From Legionellales bacterium (lineage in GTDB: Bacteria > Pseudomonadota > Gammaproteobacteria > UBA1113), in contig PAPY01000007.1 in assembly GCA_002709565.1 (NCBI GenBank), forward strand, positions 62,001 through 126,000: DNA of 64,000 nt. Reading direction: 5' to 3'. Each line of letters starts with the position of its first letter. Position 1 is the stretch's first letter. Under the pieces are notes generated by a model. It worked only from the letters and a program-made list of their open reading frames with translations. It made no database searches and was not told the DNA's origin. Positions 35,100 through 43,934 of this stretch are shown piece after piece. Position numbers and translations under genes: made by a program.

Positions 35100-36360
35100 C
35101 GTCCTCTCGGAGCTCATGCCGCGCCGTTTAGGGGGCGGGTTTATTTTATTGATCCTGCTGGGGATGATTTTGACCCATTTGATTGTGTTTGTGATTTACT
35201 CCCAACGCAGTCAAAGCACTGAATTCAAGGTTAACCGTGACATTGTTGCTCGGCAAGTGATTAACCTTATTCAAACTATTGAGAATACATCACCCGAAAA
35301 ACAACAAGAAATGGTCAAGGCGCTGGATTTACCCAATCTTAAAGCCTCCATTGATCACCGGGCCAAAAATGATTTGCGCTTTGTGAATGCCAGCCTTTGG
35401 CAAGTGCTCGAGAAAATCAGCGATCAGCAACCCAATATTCAATTATCGTTTATGTTGCCGCAAAATGATTGGCTGAATATTACGGCAACCATTGTGCCAA
35501 CATCCTTTGGCCTACAATCGTTTTTGTTCAGCTTAGAAATCATTGTCGCCGTGGCGGTTATCTTTTTCCTTTGGACTATTAATCGCTTTACTAAGCCTTT
35601 GCATAAATTTACCAAAGCTGCTGAACGTCTCGGGGTGGATTTGCACTCTGAACCATTGCCCATTTACGGACCTGTGGCAGTGCGAGCCACCGCGACTGCG
35701 ATGAATAAGATGCAAGAGCGTATTCAAGACTTGATCCAGGCGCGCACGCAAATGTTAGCAGCGATTTCCCATGACTTGCGCACACCCATCACGCGCTTGA
35801 AATTGCGCACGCAATATCTCGATGAAGGGGAGTTACAACAAAAAATCATCAAAGACTTAGACGAAATGGAAGCGATGATTTCTGAGACCTTGGCGTTTGC
35901 TCGCGAAGACAGTCGCAGTGAGCAGCGGGTGAATTTAGATATCGTCTCGATGTTGGCGTCATTATGCGAAGATTTTGCCGACACCGGTCAAGATGTGCAA
36001 TACATCGGTCCCCAAACCCGAGTCCTCATCAACGGCGGTAGTGTGTCGTTGCGGCGTGTGTTTACCAATGTCATTGACAATGCCTGCAAGTATGCGGGTT
36101 CTGTGACTGTCGACTTGCACGCTGAAGGCGATGAAGTACATATCTTGTTTGATGATAATGGTCCTGGGATAGCTAACGCGCAATTGGATAAAGTCTTCAT
36201 GCCATTTTATCGCGGCGAGCATTCCCGCTCCCGGGAGACTGGCGGTACCGGCCTCGGCCTTGCTACTGCCCGCGACATCATCCGCGCCCACGGTGGCGAT
36301 ATCCGCCTAAGCAACCGCCCCAGTGGTGGGCTTAGGGTTACCGTGGTGTTGCCGGGGTAA
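35092..36360 (+). CDS. EnvZ-like sensor histidine kinase
   Basis: 422 residues. Two membrane spans (~17-37 and ~145-165) enclose a periplasmic loop of ~105 residues; a HAMP linker follows. The dimerisation helix has the phospho-His in LAAISHDLRTPITRLKLR, the N box in FTNVIDNACKYAG, and G boxes DDNGPGIA and ETGGTGLGLATARDII. It matches EnvZ in layout, so porin/osmotic control is plausible but unproven. A short DNA segment resembling its last exon-like stretch recurs as a scar at 38171. Confidence 0.92.
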   Translation: MFNVLSELMPRRLGGGFILLILLGMILTHLIVFVIYSQRSQSTEFKVNRDIVARQVINLIQTIENTSPEKQQEMVKALDLPNLKASIDHRAKNDLRFVNASLWQVLEKISDQQPNIQLSFMLPQNDWLNITATIVPTSFGLQSFLFSLEIIVAVAVIFFLWTINRFTKPLHKFTKAAERLGVDLHSEPLPIYGPVAVRATATAMNKMQERIQDLIQARTQMLAAISHDLRTPITRLKLRTQYLDEGELQQKIIKDLDEMEAMISETLAFAREDSRSEQRVNLDIVSMLASLCEDFADTGQDVQYIGPQTRVLINGGSVSLRRVFTNVIDNACKYAGSVTVDLHAEGDEVHILFDDNGPGIANAQLDKVFMPFYRGEHSRSRETGGTGLGLATARDIIRAHGGDIRLSNRPSGGLRVTVVLPG

Positions 36361-36366
36361 GGCTAC

Positions 36367-36499
36367 CTCTATAAATTGCTCATTTGCCCTAACTCGTCGT
36401 TGCAACGGTTTCTGCCTGCCTTGCTAGAGCTTTAGCGTATAAACTCCGCTCCTCGAAACCCTTGCATCTCGATTTAGGACAAGTCGCTAATTTATAGAG
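36367..36499. repeat. Dispersed palindromic repeat, copy 2 (133 bp)
   Basis: Starts CTCTATAAATTGCTC and ends GTCGCTAATTTATAGAG like copy 1 at 31698-31856, with scattered mismatches and a 26-bp internal deletion. It lies 7 bp after the histidine-kinase stop and just before the first ATPase palindrome array. Confidence 0.8.
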
Positions 36500-36546
36500 G
36501 CACCCTTAATGTTTTCTAACCTTAAATTGAGCAAATCCAACACAAT

Positions 36547-36640
36547 CTTACGCAAAAAGTGCATTTTTGGTATTTTCGCGTAAGTTTTAGTACCCTCAAG
36601 AACTTACGCGAAAATGGTATTTTTGGTATTCTTGCGTAAG
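36547..36640. promoter_or_regulatory. Two-unit palindrome array upstream of ATPase gene 1
   Basis: Two 38-bp units at 36547-36584 and 36603-36640, 56 bp apart start to start. Each is bounded by CTTACGC and GCGTAAG and contains TTTTTGGTATT in the same place. An 18-bp linker separates them, and the second ends 86 bp before the gene. The units read as paired operator sites or as hairpins. Confidence 0.8.
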
Positions 36641-36725
36641 TTGAAGCGACGTTCTAGAATGAATTTATATCGATTTTAGCAATAAATTCAGAAAAAACAT
36701 TTAAATTCAAAGGGTTATCATAGTT

Positions 36726-38165
36726 GTGAATATTGATACTTTTATTGGCAGGAATAGACAGTTAGCTGGACTGAAGCGTCTTCTTCAGCGGCGTACAGCG
36801 AGTCTGGTTGTGATACGGGGGAGAAGACGTGTTGGTAAAAGCCGCCTGGTTGAGGAATTTGCCAAAGATCTTACCTATTACAAATTTGAGGGATTGGCGC
36901 CGACAAAACAAACAACAGCTCAGTCACAAAGGGAAGAGTTCGCACGGCAATTGAGTCATTATTTTGGCTTACCTGGCTTAAAAGCAGACGATTGGGGTGA
37001 TCTATTTTCATTGCTTGCAAAACACACTGAACAAGGTCGAGTGGTAATTTTATTTGATGAGATAACCTGGATGGCGAGCCTTGATCCAACATTTCTAGGG
37101 AAATTAAAAATCGCTTGGGATAACTATTTTAGTAAGAACCCAAATTTAATCTTAATTCTGTGTGGTTCAATATCAACGTGGATAGAAAAGAATATTCTCA
37201 GTAGTACACTGTTCTTTGGTCGTATCAAGCATAAAATTATTTTGGAAGAATTATCACTACCACACTGCAATGATTTGCTAAAAGTGATCGGCTTTAGAGG
37301 TTCTATCTTTGAAAAATTTATGTTGTTGTCTATGACAGGCGGTATACCATGGTATATCGAATTAATAGATCCATCATTATCTGCTGTGGAAAATATTCAG
37401 CAGCTTTGTTTTGTAGAAGATGGGATCCTTGTCGATGAGTTTGATAATATCTTTCATGATTTGTTTGGAAGAAATAATAATATCTATAAGGATATTATTA
37501 GTACATTATCTCTGGGGCCAGTTACCTATAAAGAGTTATCTGAGCGTATCGATTATCCAAGCGGCGGTCCACTAACAGAGTATGTAAACAATTTAATTCT
37601 TTCAGGATATATTACAAAAGACTATAGCTGGTCAATCAAGTCCTCGAAAGAGCTAAGTTTATATAAGCTGAGATTATCTGATAATTATATGCGATTTTAT
37701 TTAAAATATATTTCACCAAATTATCAGAAGATAACGAAGGGGCGATTCCAACATTATTCAGTGACAGATTTAGCAGGTTGGGATACTATAATGGGCTATC
37801 AGTTTGAAAATCTAGTGCTTAATAACCGCAATATTTTACTTGAAAAATTAAATATTTCACCAAGTCATGTCGTTTATGATAATCCTTACTTTCAACGAGA
37901 AACAAAGTCATCACGAGGGTGTCAAATTGATTACTTGATCCAAACGAAGTTCAATACACTTTATTTATGTGAAGTTAAATTCTCTAAAAATCCAGTGGGT
38001 ATGAATATTGTGAATGAAGTAGAGCAAAAAATTGCCGCATTAAACCTGCCAAAAACTTTTTCTGTATTACCTGTACTAATCCACATTAATGGTGCTACAG
38101 AGGGAATGGCAACAAATGACTTTTTTGCACATATTGTTGATTTTGGCGAGCTGTTAGAGAATTAA
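36726..38165 (+). CDS. AAA/STAND-type ATPase with C-terminal DUF234 PD-(D/E)XK-like domain (copy 1)
   Basis: 479 residues. Residues ~1-230 are a PF01637-type ATPase: Walker A GRRRVGKS (32-39), Walker B VVILFDE (106-112). A winged-helix segment lies at ~250-330 (PVTYKELSERIDYPSGG), and a DUF234 domain at ~350-479 carries a PD-(D/E)XK-like core, D402 then E416-V-K418. Such proteins are often multicopy in archaea and bacteria with no settled role. It shares most residues of the ATPase core with copy 3 (55882). GTG 36726 has only a weak ribosome site. The upstream array and the repeat at 36367 suggest insertion after the kinase gene. Confidence 0.85.
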   Translation: MNIDTFIGRNRQLAGLKRLLQRRTASLVVIRGRRRVGKSRLVEEFAKDLTYYKFEGLAPTKQTTAQSQREEFARQLSHYFGLPGLKADDWGDLFSLLAKHTEQGRVVILFDEITWMASLDPTFLGKLKIAWDNYFSKNPNLILILCGSISTWIEKNILSSTLFFGRIKHKIILEELSLPHCNDLLKVIGFRGSIFEKFMLLSMTGGIPWYIELIDPSLSAVENIQQLCFVEDGILVDEFDNIFHDLFGRNNNIYKDIISTLSLGPVTYKELSERIDYPSGGPLTEYVNNLILSGYITKDYSWSIKSSKELSLYKLRLSDNYMRFYLKYISPNYQKITKGRFQHYSVTDLAGWDTIMGYQFENLVLNNRNILLEKLNISPSHVVYDNPYFQRETKSSRGCQIDYLIQTKFNTLYLCEVKFSKNPVGMNIVNEVEQKIAALNLPKTFSVLPVLIHINGATEGMATNDFFAHIVDFGELLEN

Positions 38166-38170
38166 TATTA

Positions 38171-38227
38171 AGCCTTGGTTTTTCCACCGCCCGGGATATC
38201 ATCAGCGCCCACGGAGGCGATATTCAA
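38171..38227 (+). pseudogene. Fragment of a histidine-kinase C-terminus
   Basis: This 57-bp stretch translates as SLGFSTARDIISAHGGDIQ, closely matching the G2-box end of the EnvZ-like kinase (GLGLATARDIIRAHGGDIR) encoded 1.9 kb upstream. The DNA is similar but clearly not identical, so it is the scar of a second, diverged kinase gene, not a recent duplication. It is joined directly to the hicA-like remnant. Confidence 0.6.
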
Positions 38228-38321
38228 TGCCATAGCGTTTCGCGAACACCTTTAGATCTCCAATAATCCAATTCCTCGGATTATTGCGCATCTTTTCCAG
38301 TTGTTTATTATGTTTACCCAT
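38202..38321 (-). pseudogene. Truncated HicA-like toxin remnant
   Basis: On the minus strand, ATG at 38321 opens MGKHNKQLEKMRNNPRNW, then IIGDLKVFAKRYGIEYR, resembling the N-terminal half of small HicA-type proteins. The expected histidine-containing continuation is lost where the sequence joins the kinase fragment, and the frame stops at 38202 after 39 codons. The family call is tentative. Confidence 0.4.
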
Positions 38322-38369
38322 ACACTAAATGGCACCTCATGCGGTACCAACCTGCAAGGTGAAAACGCT

Positions 38370-38438
38370 ATTTACTTGATCATATTCCTCGTAATTACTA
38401 TAAAACGTAGTAATTACGAGGAATATGATCAAGTAAAT
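38370..38438. repeat. Perfect 31-bp inverted repeat
   Basis: Arms 38370-38400 and 38408-38438 are exact reverse complements around a 7-nt loop (TAAAACG). It is the longest perfect hairpin in the window and contains TTACTTGATCATATTCC. It lies between the gene remnants and hipB, about 140 bp before hipB. It resembles the gene-specific palindromes elsewhere, but no gene next to it clearly owns it. Confidence 0.85.
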
Positions 38439-38508
38439 CATGGGGCTAGCCCATTAATCCTACCAGGCTGGGATTATTGTCCAATCCCCTTGCATTTTTT
38501 ATTATAAA

Positions 38509-38572
38509 CCTACTAGAATAGGACTAAAGGCTGTTTTTAAGCCATTTTAGCGATTAAACCTATTTTAGTAGG
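38509..38572. promoter_or_regulatory. Inverted repeat at the hipBA promoter (probable HipB operator)
   Basis: CCTACTAGAATAGG (38509-38522) and CCTATTTTAGTAGG (38559-38572) are inverted copies with one mismatch, 36 bp apart. The second ends 6 bp before the hipB start. HipB-type regulators bind paired palindromes in their own promoter. Confidence 0.65.
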
Positions 38573-38578
38573 ATTATT

Positions 38579-38860
38579 ATGGCAAAACGTATTCAATCTC
38601 TTTCCACACCAGATCTGACGCAAACCTTGACGCCGGAATTATTGGGTCAAGCAGTGAGAGCCCGGCGTACTCAAAGCAATTTGCGCTTAGAGGATACCGC
38701 ATTACTTTGTGGCGTGGCGAAGCAGACCTTAGCAGATATCGAGAACGGTAAGCCAACAACGCAGCTAGATAATATTTTGAAGATTTGTCACGGTCTGGGT
38801 ATCAAGTTACAAATTTTGCCGTGGTTAGAACCGGGAGATGACAGTGATGGCTGGTACTGA
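38579..38860 (+). CDS. hipB: HipB-like XRE-family antitoxin
   Basis: 93 residues. The Cro/C1-type helix-turn-helix occupies ~18-75 (LGQAVRARRTQSNLRLEDTA, CGVAKQTLADIENGKPTT). The C-terminal tail (KLQILPWLEPGDDSDGWY) is typical of HipB proteins that end by overlapping hipA. It represses the operon and restrains the HipA kinase. The right arm of the operator lies just before its ATG. Overlap with the hipA frame is 14 bp from ATG 38847. Confidence 0.87.
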   Translation: MAKRIQSLSTPDLTQTLTPELLGQAVRARRTQSNLRLEDTALLCGVAKQTLADIENGKPTTQLDNILKICHGLGIKLQILPWLEPGDDSDGWY

Positions 38861-40145
38861 GCATGCATTAGATGTGTATTTGGGCAAAACATTAATAGCG
38901 CAAATCGCATTGCAAGACGATGATATCACCTGGCAATACCAATCGGGTTGGTTGCATGAGGGCTATTCGTTGTCACCACATTTGCCGTTACAAGAGGATA
39001 TACCCACGGTTAATGCGCAACGTTTTTTGAGAAATTTATTGCCTGAAGGCGATGGACTTGAGGAACTATTACGTTCATTTCACTTAAGTAAGCAAAACAC
39101 CTTTGGTTTAGTCAAAGCATTAGGCCTAGATGTTCCCGGCGCATTGGTTATTGTCCCGGCTGGTGAGTCGCTGCCAGAGAGTGCCGCATTTCGTGAATTG
39201 ACAACGGAGGAGTTAACAAGCCGCCTAAATTCTCGGGATGAGTTTGGTTTGATTATTTGGGACGATAAACCTCGTCTTTCGGTGGCAGGTATTCAAGATA
39301 AGATTAATCTTATTGTGACTGAGGATGGGCTATTAGGTTTTGGTGAAGGTCGTTTATGCTCTACACATATTCTTAAATTCGAAAAACAAAGACTATCCCA
39401 TTTGGTGCTGAATGAATACCTTACTATGCAGTTAGCTAAGCGCTGTGGTTTGCCGGTTGCTGAAACACAGCTGATGCGTTTTGGATCGCATCCTGCATTA
39501 TTGGTAAAACGTTTTGACCGTAAGTTGATAGCAGCGAAAGAGATTGAACGGCATCATATTATCGATGGCTGCCAAGCGCTTAACTTGCCGCCGGAGTATA
39601 AATACGAGCGTAATTTTGGTAGTAGCAGAGATGTGGCTCATATTCGTGAAGGCGCAAGTTTGCCCAAATTATTTGAGTTTGCTAATCAATGTAACAGTCC
39701 CATCCAGACGAGACAGGTGCTGCTAGATTGGGTGCTATTTAATAGTTTAGTTTTTAACTACGATGCCCATGGCAAGAATATTAGTTTTTATGTGAGTGCG
39801 CAGGGCCTATCACTAACACCGTTTTATGACTTGGTGAATATTAGAATGTACCCAGACTTCGAACAAGACATGGCGATGGCGCTGGGAGATGAATTTGATG
39901 GTAATAGTGTGAATGCCTATCAATTAGCGGATTTTGCAGATACCTGCCAATTGCCGCGCTCCTTAGTTGCAAATCGTCTTAATGATTTAAGCCTGAAATT
40001 ATTAGTGGCATTGGATGCTATCCCAAAAGCTTTATCTGTCAATCAAGGTGAGAATAACACAATCGAGCGTTATTCCCAATGTATTAAAGAGAGAGCAACA
40101 CACTTACTGGAACAAAGCCAGCAGATTGAAGGGATGGCATTGTGA
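38847..40145 (+). CDS. hipA: HipA-family serine/threonine kinase toxin
   Basis: 432 residues from ATG 38847, chosen because GGGAG lies 9 nt upstream (ATG 38838 would touch it). The N-terminal couple-HipA domain is followed by the kinase core: SVAGIQDKINL (Gly-rich loop with the autophosphorylation-Ser region near), HILKFEK, then the catalytic loop NYDAHGKNISF and the metal Asp in FYDLVN. HipA of E. coli phosphorylates glutamyl-tRNA synthetase to cause persistence; the target here is unknown. All kinase motifs are intact. Confidence 0.9.
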   Translation: MAGTEHALDVYLGKTLIAQIALQDDDITWQYQSGWLHEGYSLSPHLPLQEDIPTVNAQRFLRNLLPEGDGLEELLRSFHLSKQNTFGLVKALGLDVPGALVIVPAGESLPESAAFRELTTEELTSRLNSRDEFGLIIWDDKPRLSVAGIQDKINLIVTEDGLLGFGEGRLCSTHILKFEKQRLSHLVLNEYLTMQLAKRCGLPVAETQLMRFGSHPALLVKRFDRKLIAAKEIERHHIIDGCQALNLPPEYKYERNFGSSRDVAHIREGASLPKLFEFANQCNSPIQTRQVLLDWVLFNSLVFNYDAHGKNISFYVSAQGLSLTPFYDLVNIRMYPDFEQDMAMALGDEFDGNSVNAYQLADFADTCQLPRSLVANRLNDLSLKLLVALDAIPKALSVNQGENNTIERYSQCIKERATHLLEQSQQIEGMAL

Positions 40146-40151
40146 GGTAAG

Positions 40152-40856
40152 TTAAGATTTGTTACCACTCAACTGCAGTGTCGCTGTTTGACGGGCACTT
40201 TCGAGGCTGGTGAAGAGGCGTTTCAGTGTGGCACAGGCTTCAAGAAAACTTTCCCATACAGTTTTAGTCTGCTGGGCCGTTGAATTGGCGCTGGGTGAGG
40301 ATGCCTTGAGCTGCTCTGCGTAATAATCAATTTGGTTATTGCAGAAGGCATATTGTGGACTTGTATTTAGACTACTGGATCGACCCTTGTCGCTGATGAG
40401 ATTTTGATGTGTGCGTTGTTCTTCATTGTTTAACTGCGCGCTTAATTCACTTGCATCCATCTGGCCCAAGATAGTAGCTGCATTGGTATGGTTAGCGGCT
40501 AATTCTGCCAGGCTATAGGTTTCTTTAAGCCGAGCAGGATTAAGCTCGTTATCTTTGATCTCTGGAAATAATTCGCGTACTTCTTGTAAGGCTAATTTCA
40601 ATAAATGTTTGCTATGGGATTGAGTGGCAAGGTGATGAATCTGAGCAAACAACAGACAAGTATTTTTTAAGATAGCGAACTGAATGTGTTTTTCATCCCT
40701 ACCTGTAGGTTCAAACACGAGACCTTGGACTTGTTCGGCGACGGTCTTATTTTTGCGGCCGCCGGTAATGAAACTACCCACTGACTCGGTCATCAAATAA
40801 GCCATATTTGGTCGCTGAACCGCTAGCTTCCAAGCTTGTATATCGGTTGATGCCAT
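40152..40856 (-). CDS. Hypothetical protein, unrecognised
   Basis: 234 residues, mostly helical, with no known family. The N-terminus (WKLAVQRPNMAYLMTESVGSF) is followed by a Leu/His-rich helical region (LLFAQIHHLATQSHSKHLLKLALQEV) whose pieces suggest a helical bundle, then a Ser/Thr/Gln-rich, low-complexity C-terminal half ending QTATLQLSGNKS. There is no signal peptide or span. It converges on hipA with 6 bp between stops and is divergent from gcvT. The polar tail is compatible with a secreted effector, but nothing in the sequence proves that. Confidence 0.55.
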   Translation of the reverse strand: MASTDIQAWKLAVQRPNMAYLMTESVGSFITGGRKNKTVAEQVQGLVFEPTGRDEKHIQFAILKNTCLLFAQIHHLATQSHSKHLLKLALQEVRELFPEIKDNELNPARLKETYSLAELAANHTNAATILGQMDASELSAQLNNEEQRTHQNLISDKGRSSSLNTSPQYAFCNNQIDYYAEQLKASSPSANSTAQQTKTVWESFLEACATLKRLFTSLESARQTATLQLSGNKS

Positions 40857-40991
40857 GTTTCTTCCTGCCTGCTTAATTGTGTCCTAAAAGCATAGAAGGC
40901 TGGTGTAACAGAGAGGTATAGGTAACCGCTCGTTTTGTAACACTCTGTAACGGAAATCTTAAGCCCGCGCAGCCGCTCAGAAAAAAACACA

Positions 40992-41020
40992 TTCCCACGC
41001 CCGATATAGCACGCTATAAT
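40992..41020 (+). promoter_or_regulatory. Probable gcv promoter
   Basis: TATAAT (41015-41020) lies 17 bp after TTCCCA (40992-40997), a weak -35. The ATG of gcvT is at 41051. No glycine-riboswitch fold is seen in the upstream 190 bp. Confidence 0.55.
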
Positions 41021-41050
41021 CGGCCATCGCAGAATAGCAGAGGGTCATTC

Positions 41051-42139
41051 ATGGGCAAACAAACGACACTTTATCCCGAACATGTTCAATTAAATGCCAA
41101 AATCGTCGATTTTGCCGGTTGGGATATGCCATTGAATTATGGCTCCCAGCTGGAAGAACACCACAAAGTCCGCTCCGATGCCGGGATGTTTGATGTATCC
41201 CATATGACGGTGGTGGATTTGCTGGGTCCCGGGGCTCGGGATTATCTGCGTCACCTGCTCGCCAATGATGTGGACAAAATGCAAACAGCCGGCAAAGCTA
41301 TGTACAGTTGCATGCTCAATGAAGACGGCGGCGTGGTGGATGACTTGATTGTCTACTTTATGGATGTGAATCATTATCGCGTGGTGCTGAATGCCGGTAC
41401 TCATGACAAAGATCTTGCCTGGATGAATCAGCAAACTAATGGCTTCTCTGTTGGTCTGCATGAACGTCATGAGATGGCTATCATTGCTGTCCAAGGCCCC
41501 AATGCCCGAGACAAGGCCAACCGCGTTTTTACCCCCGAACAACAAGCCGCCGTTGCGGACATGAAACCATTCTCCGCTGTCGAAAGTGACGGCTTATTCA
41601 TCGCCCGAACAGGCTATACCGGTGAAGATGGGTACGAAATCATTGTTCACAATGACAAGGTCATTGCATTATGGCAAGCCTTACTTAACGAAGGCGTTGC
41701 CCCTTGCGGTCTAGGGGCGCGGGATACTTTGCGCTTAGAAGCCGGCATGAACCTTTATGGTTCTGATATGGATGATTCTACTTCTCCCTTGAGTTCCGGG
41801 CTAGGTTGGACCATTACCTGGGAACCACAGGACAGATTATTCATCGGCCGTGCCGCGTTAGAACTACAAAAGCAACGGGGTGTGGACCGTCGATTTGTCG
41901 GTTTAGTCCTAGAAGATCGCGGTGTATTACGAGCCCACCAAAAAGTTATTGTCGAAGGTATCGGCGAAGGTGAAATTACCAGTGGTGGTTTTTCTCCAAC
42001 CCTAGAATGTTCTATCGCCCTTGCTCGAGTACCCAAAGGTATTGGCGAGCATTGCACGGTAGAGGTACGAGGTAAACAATTACGGGCACGGGTGGTTAAA
42101 CCACCGTTTGTGCGCAATGGCAAAAAAGTTTTTGAGTAA
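41051..42139 (+). CDS. gcvT: Aminomethyltransferase, glycine cleavage T protein
   Basis: 362 residues, full length. It has [17 protein letters not shown], the folate-binding region [18 protein letters not shown] and the C-terminal [17 protein letters not shown] barrel. It transfers the methylene group from the H-protein aminomethyl-lipoyl arm to THF, releasing ammonia. It heads the four-gene gcvT-H-PA-PB operon (gaps of 11, 30 and 2 bp). AGAGGG precedes the ATG. Confidence 0.97.
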   Translation: MGKQTTLYPEHVQLNAKIVDFAGWDMPLNYGSQLEEHHKVRSDAGMFDVSHMTVVDLLGPGARDYLRHLLANDVDKMQTAGKAMYSCMLNEDGGVVDDLIVYFMDVNHYRVVLNAGTHDKDLAWMNQQTNGFSVGLHERHEMAIIAVQGPNARDKANRVFTPEQQAAVADMKPFSAVESDGLFIARTGYTGEDGYEIIVHNDKVIALWQALLNEGVAPCGLGARDTLRLEAGMNLYGSDMDDSTSPLSSGLGWTITWEPQDRLFIGRAALELQKQRGVDRRFVGLVLEDRGVLRAHQKVIVEGIGEGEITSGGFSPTLECSIALARVPKGIGEHCTVEVRGKQLRARVVKPPFVRNGKKVFE

Positions 42140-42150
42140 GGAGTCAAATG

Positions 42151-42537
42151 ATGAGTGAAGTCCCAAGCGAACTAAAATACAGCAAAAGCCACGAGTGGGT
42201 ACGTCTGGAAGATGACGGCAGCGTGACTATTGGCATTACCGAACATGCCCAGGAGTTATTGGGCGATATGGTATTTGTTGAATTGCCTGATCTTGAAACC
42301 GACGTTAACAGCGGTGATGAGTGCGGCGTGGTTGAATCTGTCAAAGCGGCATCGGATATTTATGCACCTGTCAGTGGCTTCGTGGTCGCTATTAATGAAG
42401 AATTATCAGACGCACCAGAGATCGTCAACTCTGATCCCTACGGCGGGGGTTGGATTTTCCGACTTAAACTTCGCGATGATGCAGAGATGAGTGAATTGTT
42501 AGACGCTGATGCTTACGAAGAGCATATTGCAGATTAA
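42151..42537 (+). CDS. gcvH: Glycine cleavage H protein
   Basis: 128 residues. The lipoyl-lysine sits in the conserved [17 protein letters not shown] hairpin; [21 protein letters not shown] is the usual N-terminal half. It shuttles the aminomethyl group between the P, T and L proteins. ATG 42151 is 7 nt from AAGGAG and is preferred over ATG 42148. The L protein (lpd) is not encoded here. Confidence 0.97.
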   Translation: MSEVPSELKYSKSHEWVRLEDDGSVTIGITEHAQELLGDMVFVELPDLETDVNSGDECGVVESVKAASDIYAPVSGFVVAINEELSDAPEIVNSDPYGGGWIFRLKLRDDAEMSELLDADAYEEHIAD

Positions 42538-42567
42538 TCACTATTTCAAATAACAATGAGGTAACCC

Positions 42568-43932
42568 ATGCCATTCATTCCCCATACTGAGGACGATGTT
42601 CGCGCAATGCTAAACACCATTGGTGTTGATAGCATTAATGCGTTATTTGATGAAATTCCAGATAATTTGCGGATCCATGACTTGCCTGACGTGCCTGAAG
42701 GCCTCGGCGAAATGGAACTAGCAGGCATCATGCGTAAACGGGCATTACAAGATATTGGTAATGCTTGCTATATTGGTGCTGGCGCTTATGAGCACCATAT
42801 TCCCGCAGCAGTCTGGGAAGTCACTGGCCGTGGTGAGTTCATGACAGCCTACACTCCTTATCAGGCTGAGGCATCCCAAGGCACGTTACAATTAATTTAC
42901 GAATACCAGACCATGATCTCAAGCCTGATGGGTTTGGATGTGTCTAACGCATCCCTCTATGACGGTGCTTCCGCGATGGGCGAAGCTATCTTAATGGCGG
43001 TGCGGGCGAATCGACAATCCAAGTCTAAACGTATTTTAGTCGCAGGCACTATTCATCCTGTTTATCGTCGTGTTGCCCATGCCTTAGTAAAAGGACAACA
43101 CATTACCATCGAGGAATTACCGTTTTGTCCCGATAGCGGCATAACGGCAATGGATGCATTGGCCCCCTACAATGGCGAAGATATTGCCGCCGTTGTTATT
43201 CCACAGCCAAACTTCTTTGGTCGTCTTGAAGAAGTTGATTTATTAACTAATTGGGGTCATGAACATGGTGCTTTAGTTATTGCTGTAGTGAATCCCATAG
43301 CGATGAGTTTGTTCCGTGAACCTGGCCAGTGGGGAGATACAGGCGCAGATATTGCGGTAGGCGAAGGACAACCTTTAGGGATCCCATTAGCGTCTGGGGG
43401 TCCGTACTTTGGCTTCATGTGTTGCAAACAAGCTTTAGTCCGACAAATGCCAGGACGCATTATTGGTCGCACGACAGATTTGGATGGCAAGCCCGGGTTT
43501 GCATTGACGCTACAAGCGCGGGAGCAACACATCCGTCGCTCCAAAGCCACCTCAAACATTTGTACCAACCAAGGTTTAGCAGTGACAGCAGCGACAATTT
43601 ATATGAGTATTGTTGGTGCAGGTGGTCTTCGACAAACGGCCCTTGCGAGTCATCACAATACTAAATTGTTAGTAGAGAAAGTCACAGCAATCAAGGGCGT
43701 TGAGGTTGTTTTCGAGGGTGCGTATTTCCACGAAGTGGTATTACGCTTAGCGAAACCGGTGCATGAAGTGATGGACAAAATGGCTGAGCATCGCATTCAA
43801 GTGGGTTATCCTTTAGGGGATGATTTTCCTGATTATCAAGATTGTTTGTTAGTCTGTGTCACCGAGAAAAAAGACAATGATGAAATTCAGCAGTATGCGG
43901 ATACCTTAGCAACTGTATTGGGAGGTGCGTAA
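42568..43932 (+). CDS. gcvPA: Glycine dehydrogenase (decarboxylating) subunit 1
   Basis: 454 residues, the N-terminal half of the split P protein. Markers are [32 protein letters not shown] and [17 protein letters not shown]. With GcvPB it forms the PLP enzyme that decarboxylates glycine and loads the H-protein lipoyl arm. The split form replaces the single ~950-residue GcvP of E. coli. Only 2 bp separate it from gcvPB. Confidence 0.97.
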   Translation: MPFIPHTEDDVRAMLNTIGVDSINALFDEIPDNLRIHDLPDVPEGLGEMELAGIMRKRALQDIGNACYIGAGAYEHHIPAAVWEVTGRGEFMTAYTPYQAEASQGTLQLIYEYQTMISSLMGLDVSNASLYDGASAMGEAILMAVRANRQSKSKRILVAGTIHPVYRRVAHALVKGQHITIEELPFCPDSGITAMDALAPYNGEDIAAVVIPQPNFFGRLEEVDLLTNWGHEHGALVIAVVNPIAMSLFREPGQWGDTGADIAVGEGQPLGIPLASGGPYFGFMCCKQALVRQMPGRIIGRTTDLDGKPGFALTLQAREQHIRRSKATSNICTNQGLAVTAATIYMSIVGAGGLRQTALASHHNTKLLVEKVTAIKGVEVVFEGAYFHEVVLRLAKPVHEVMDKMAEHRIQVGYPLGDDFPDYQDCLLVCVTEKKDNDEIQQYADTLATVLGGA

Positions 43933-43934
43933 AT

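Noticed and set aside
40857-41050. Glycine riboswitch ahead of gcvT
   Set aside because: The leader after the predicted start is only about 25-30 nt and the tandem aptamer motifs are not visible.
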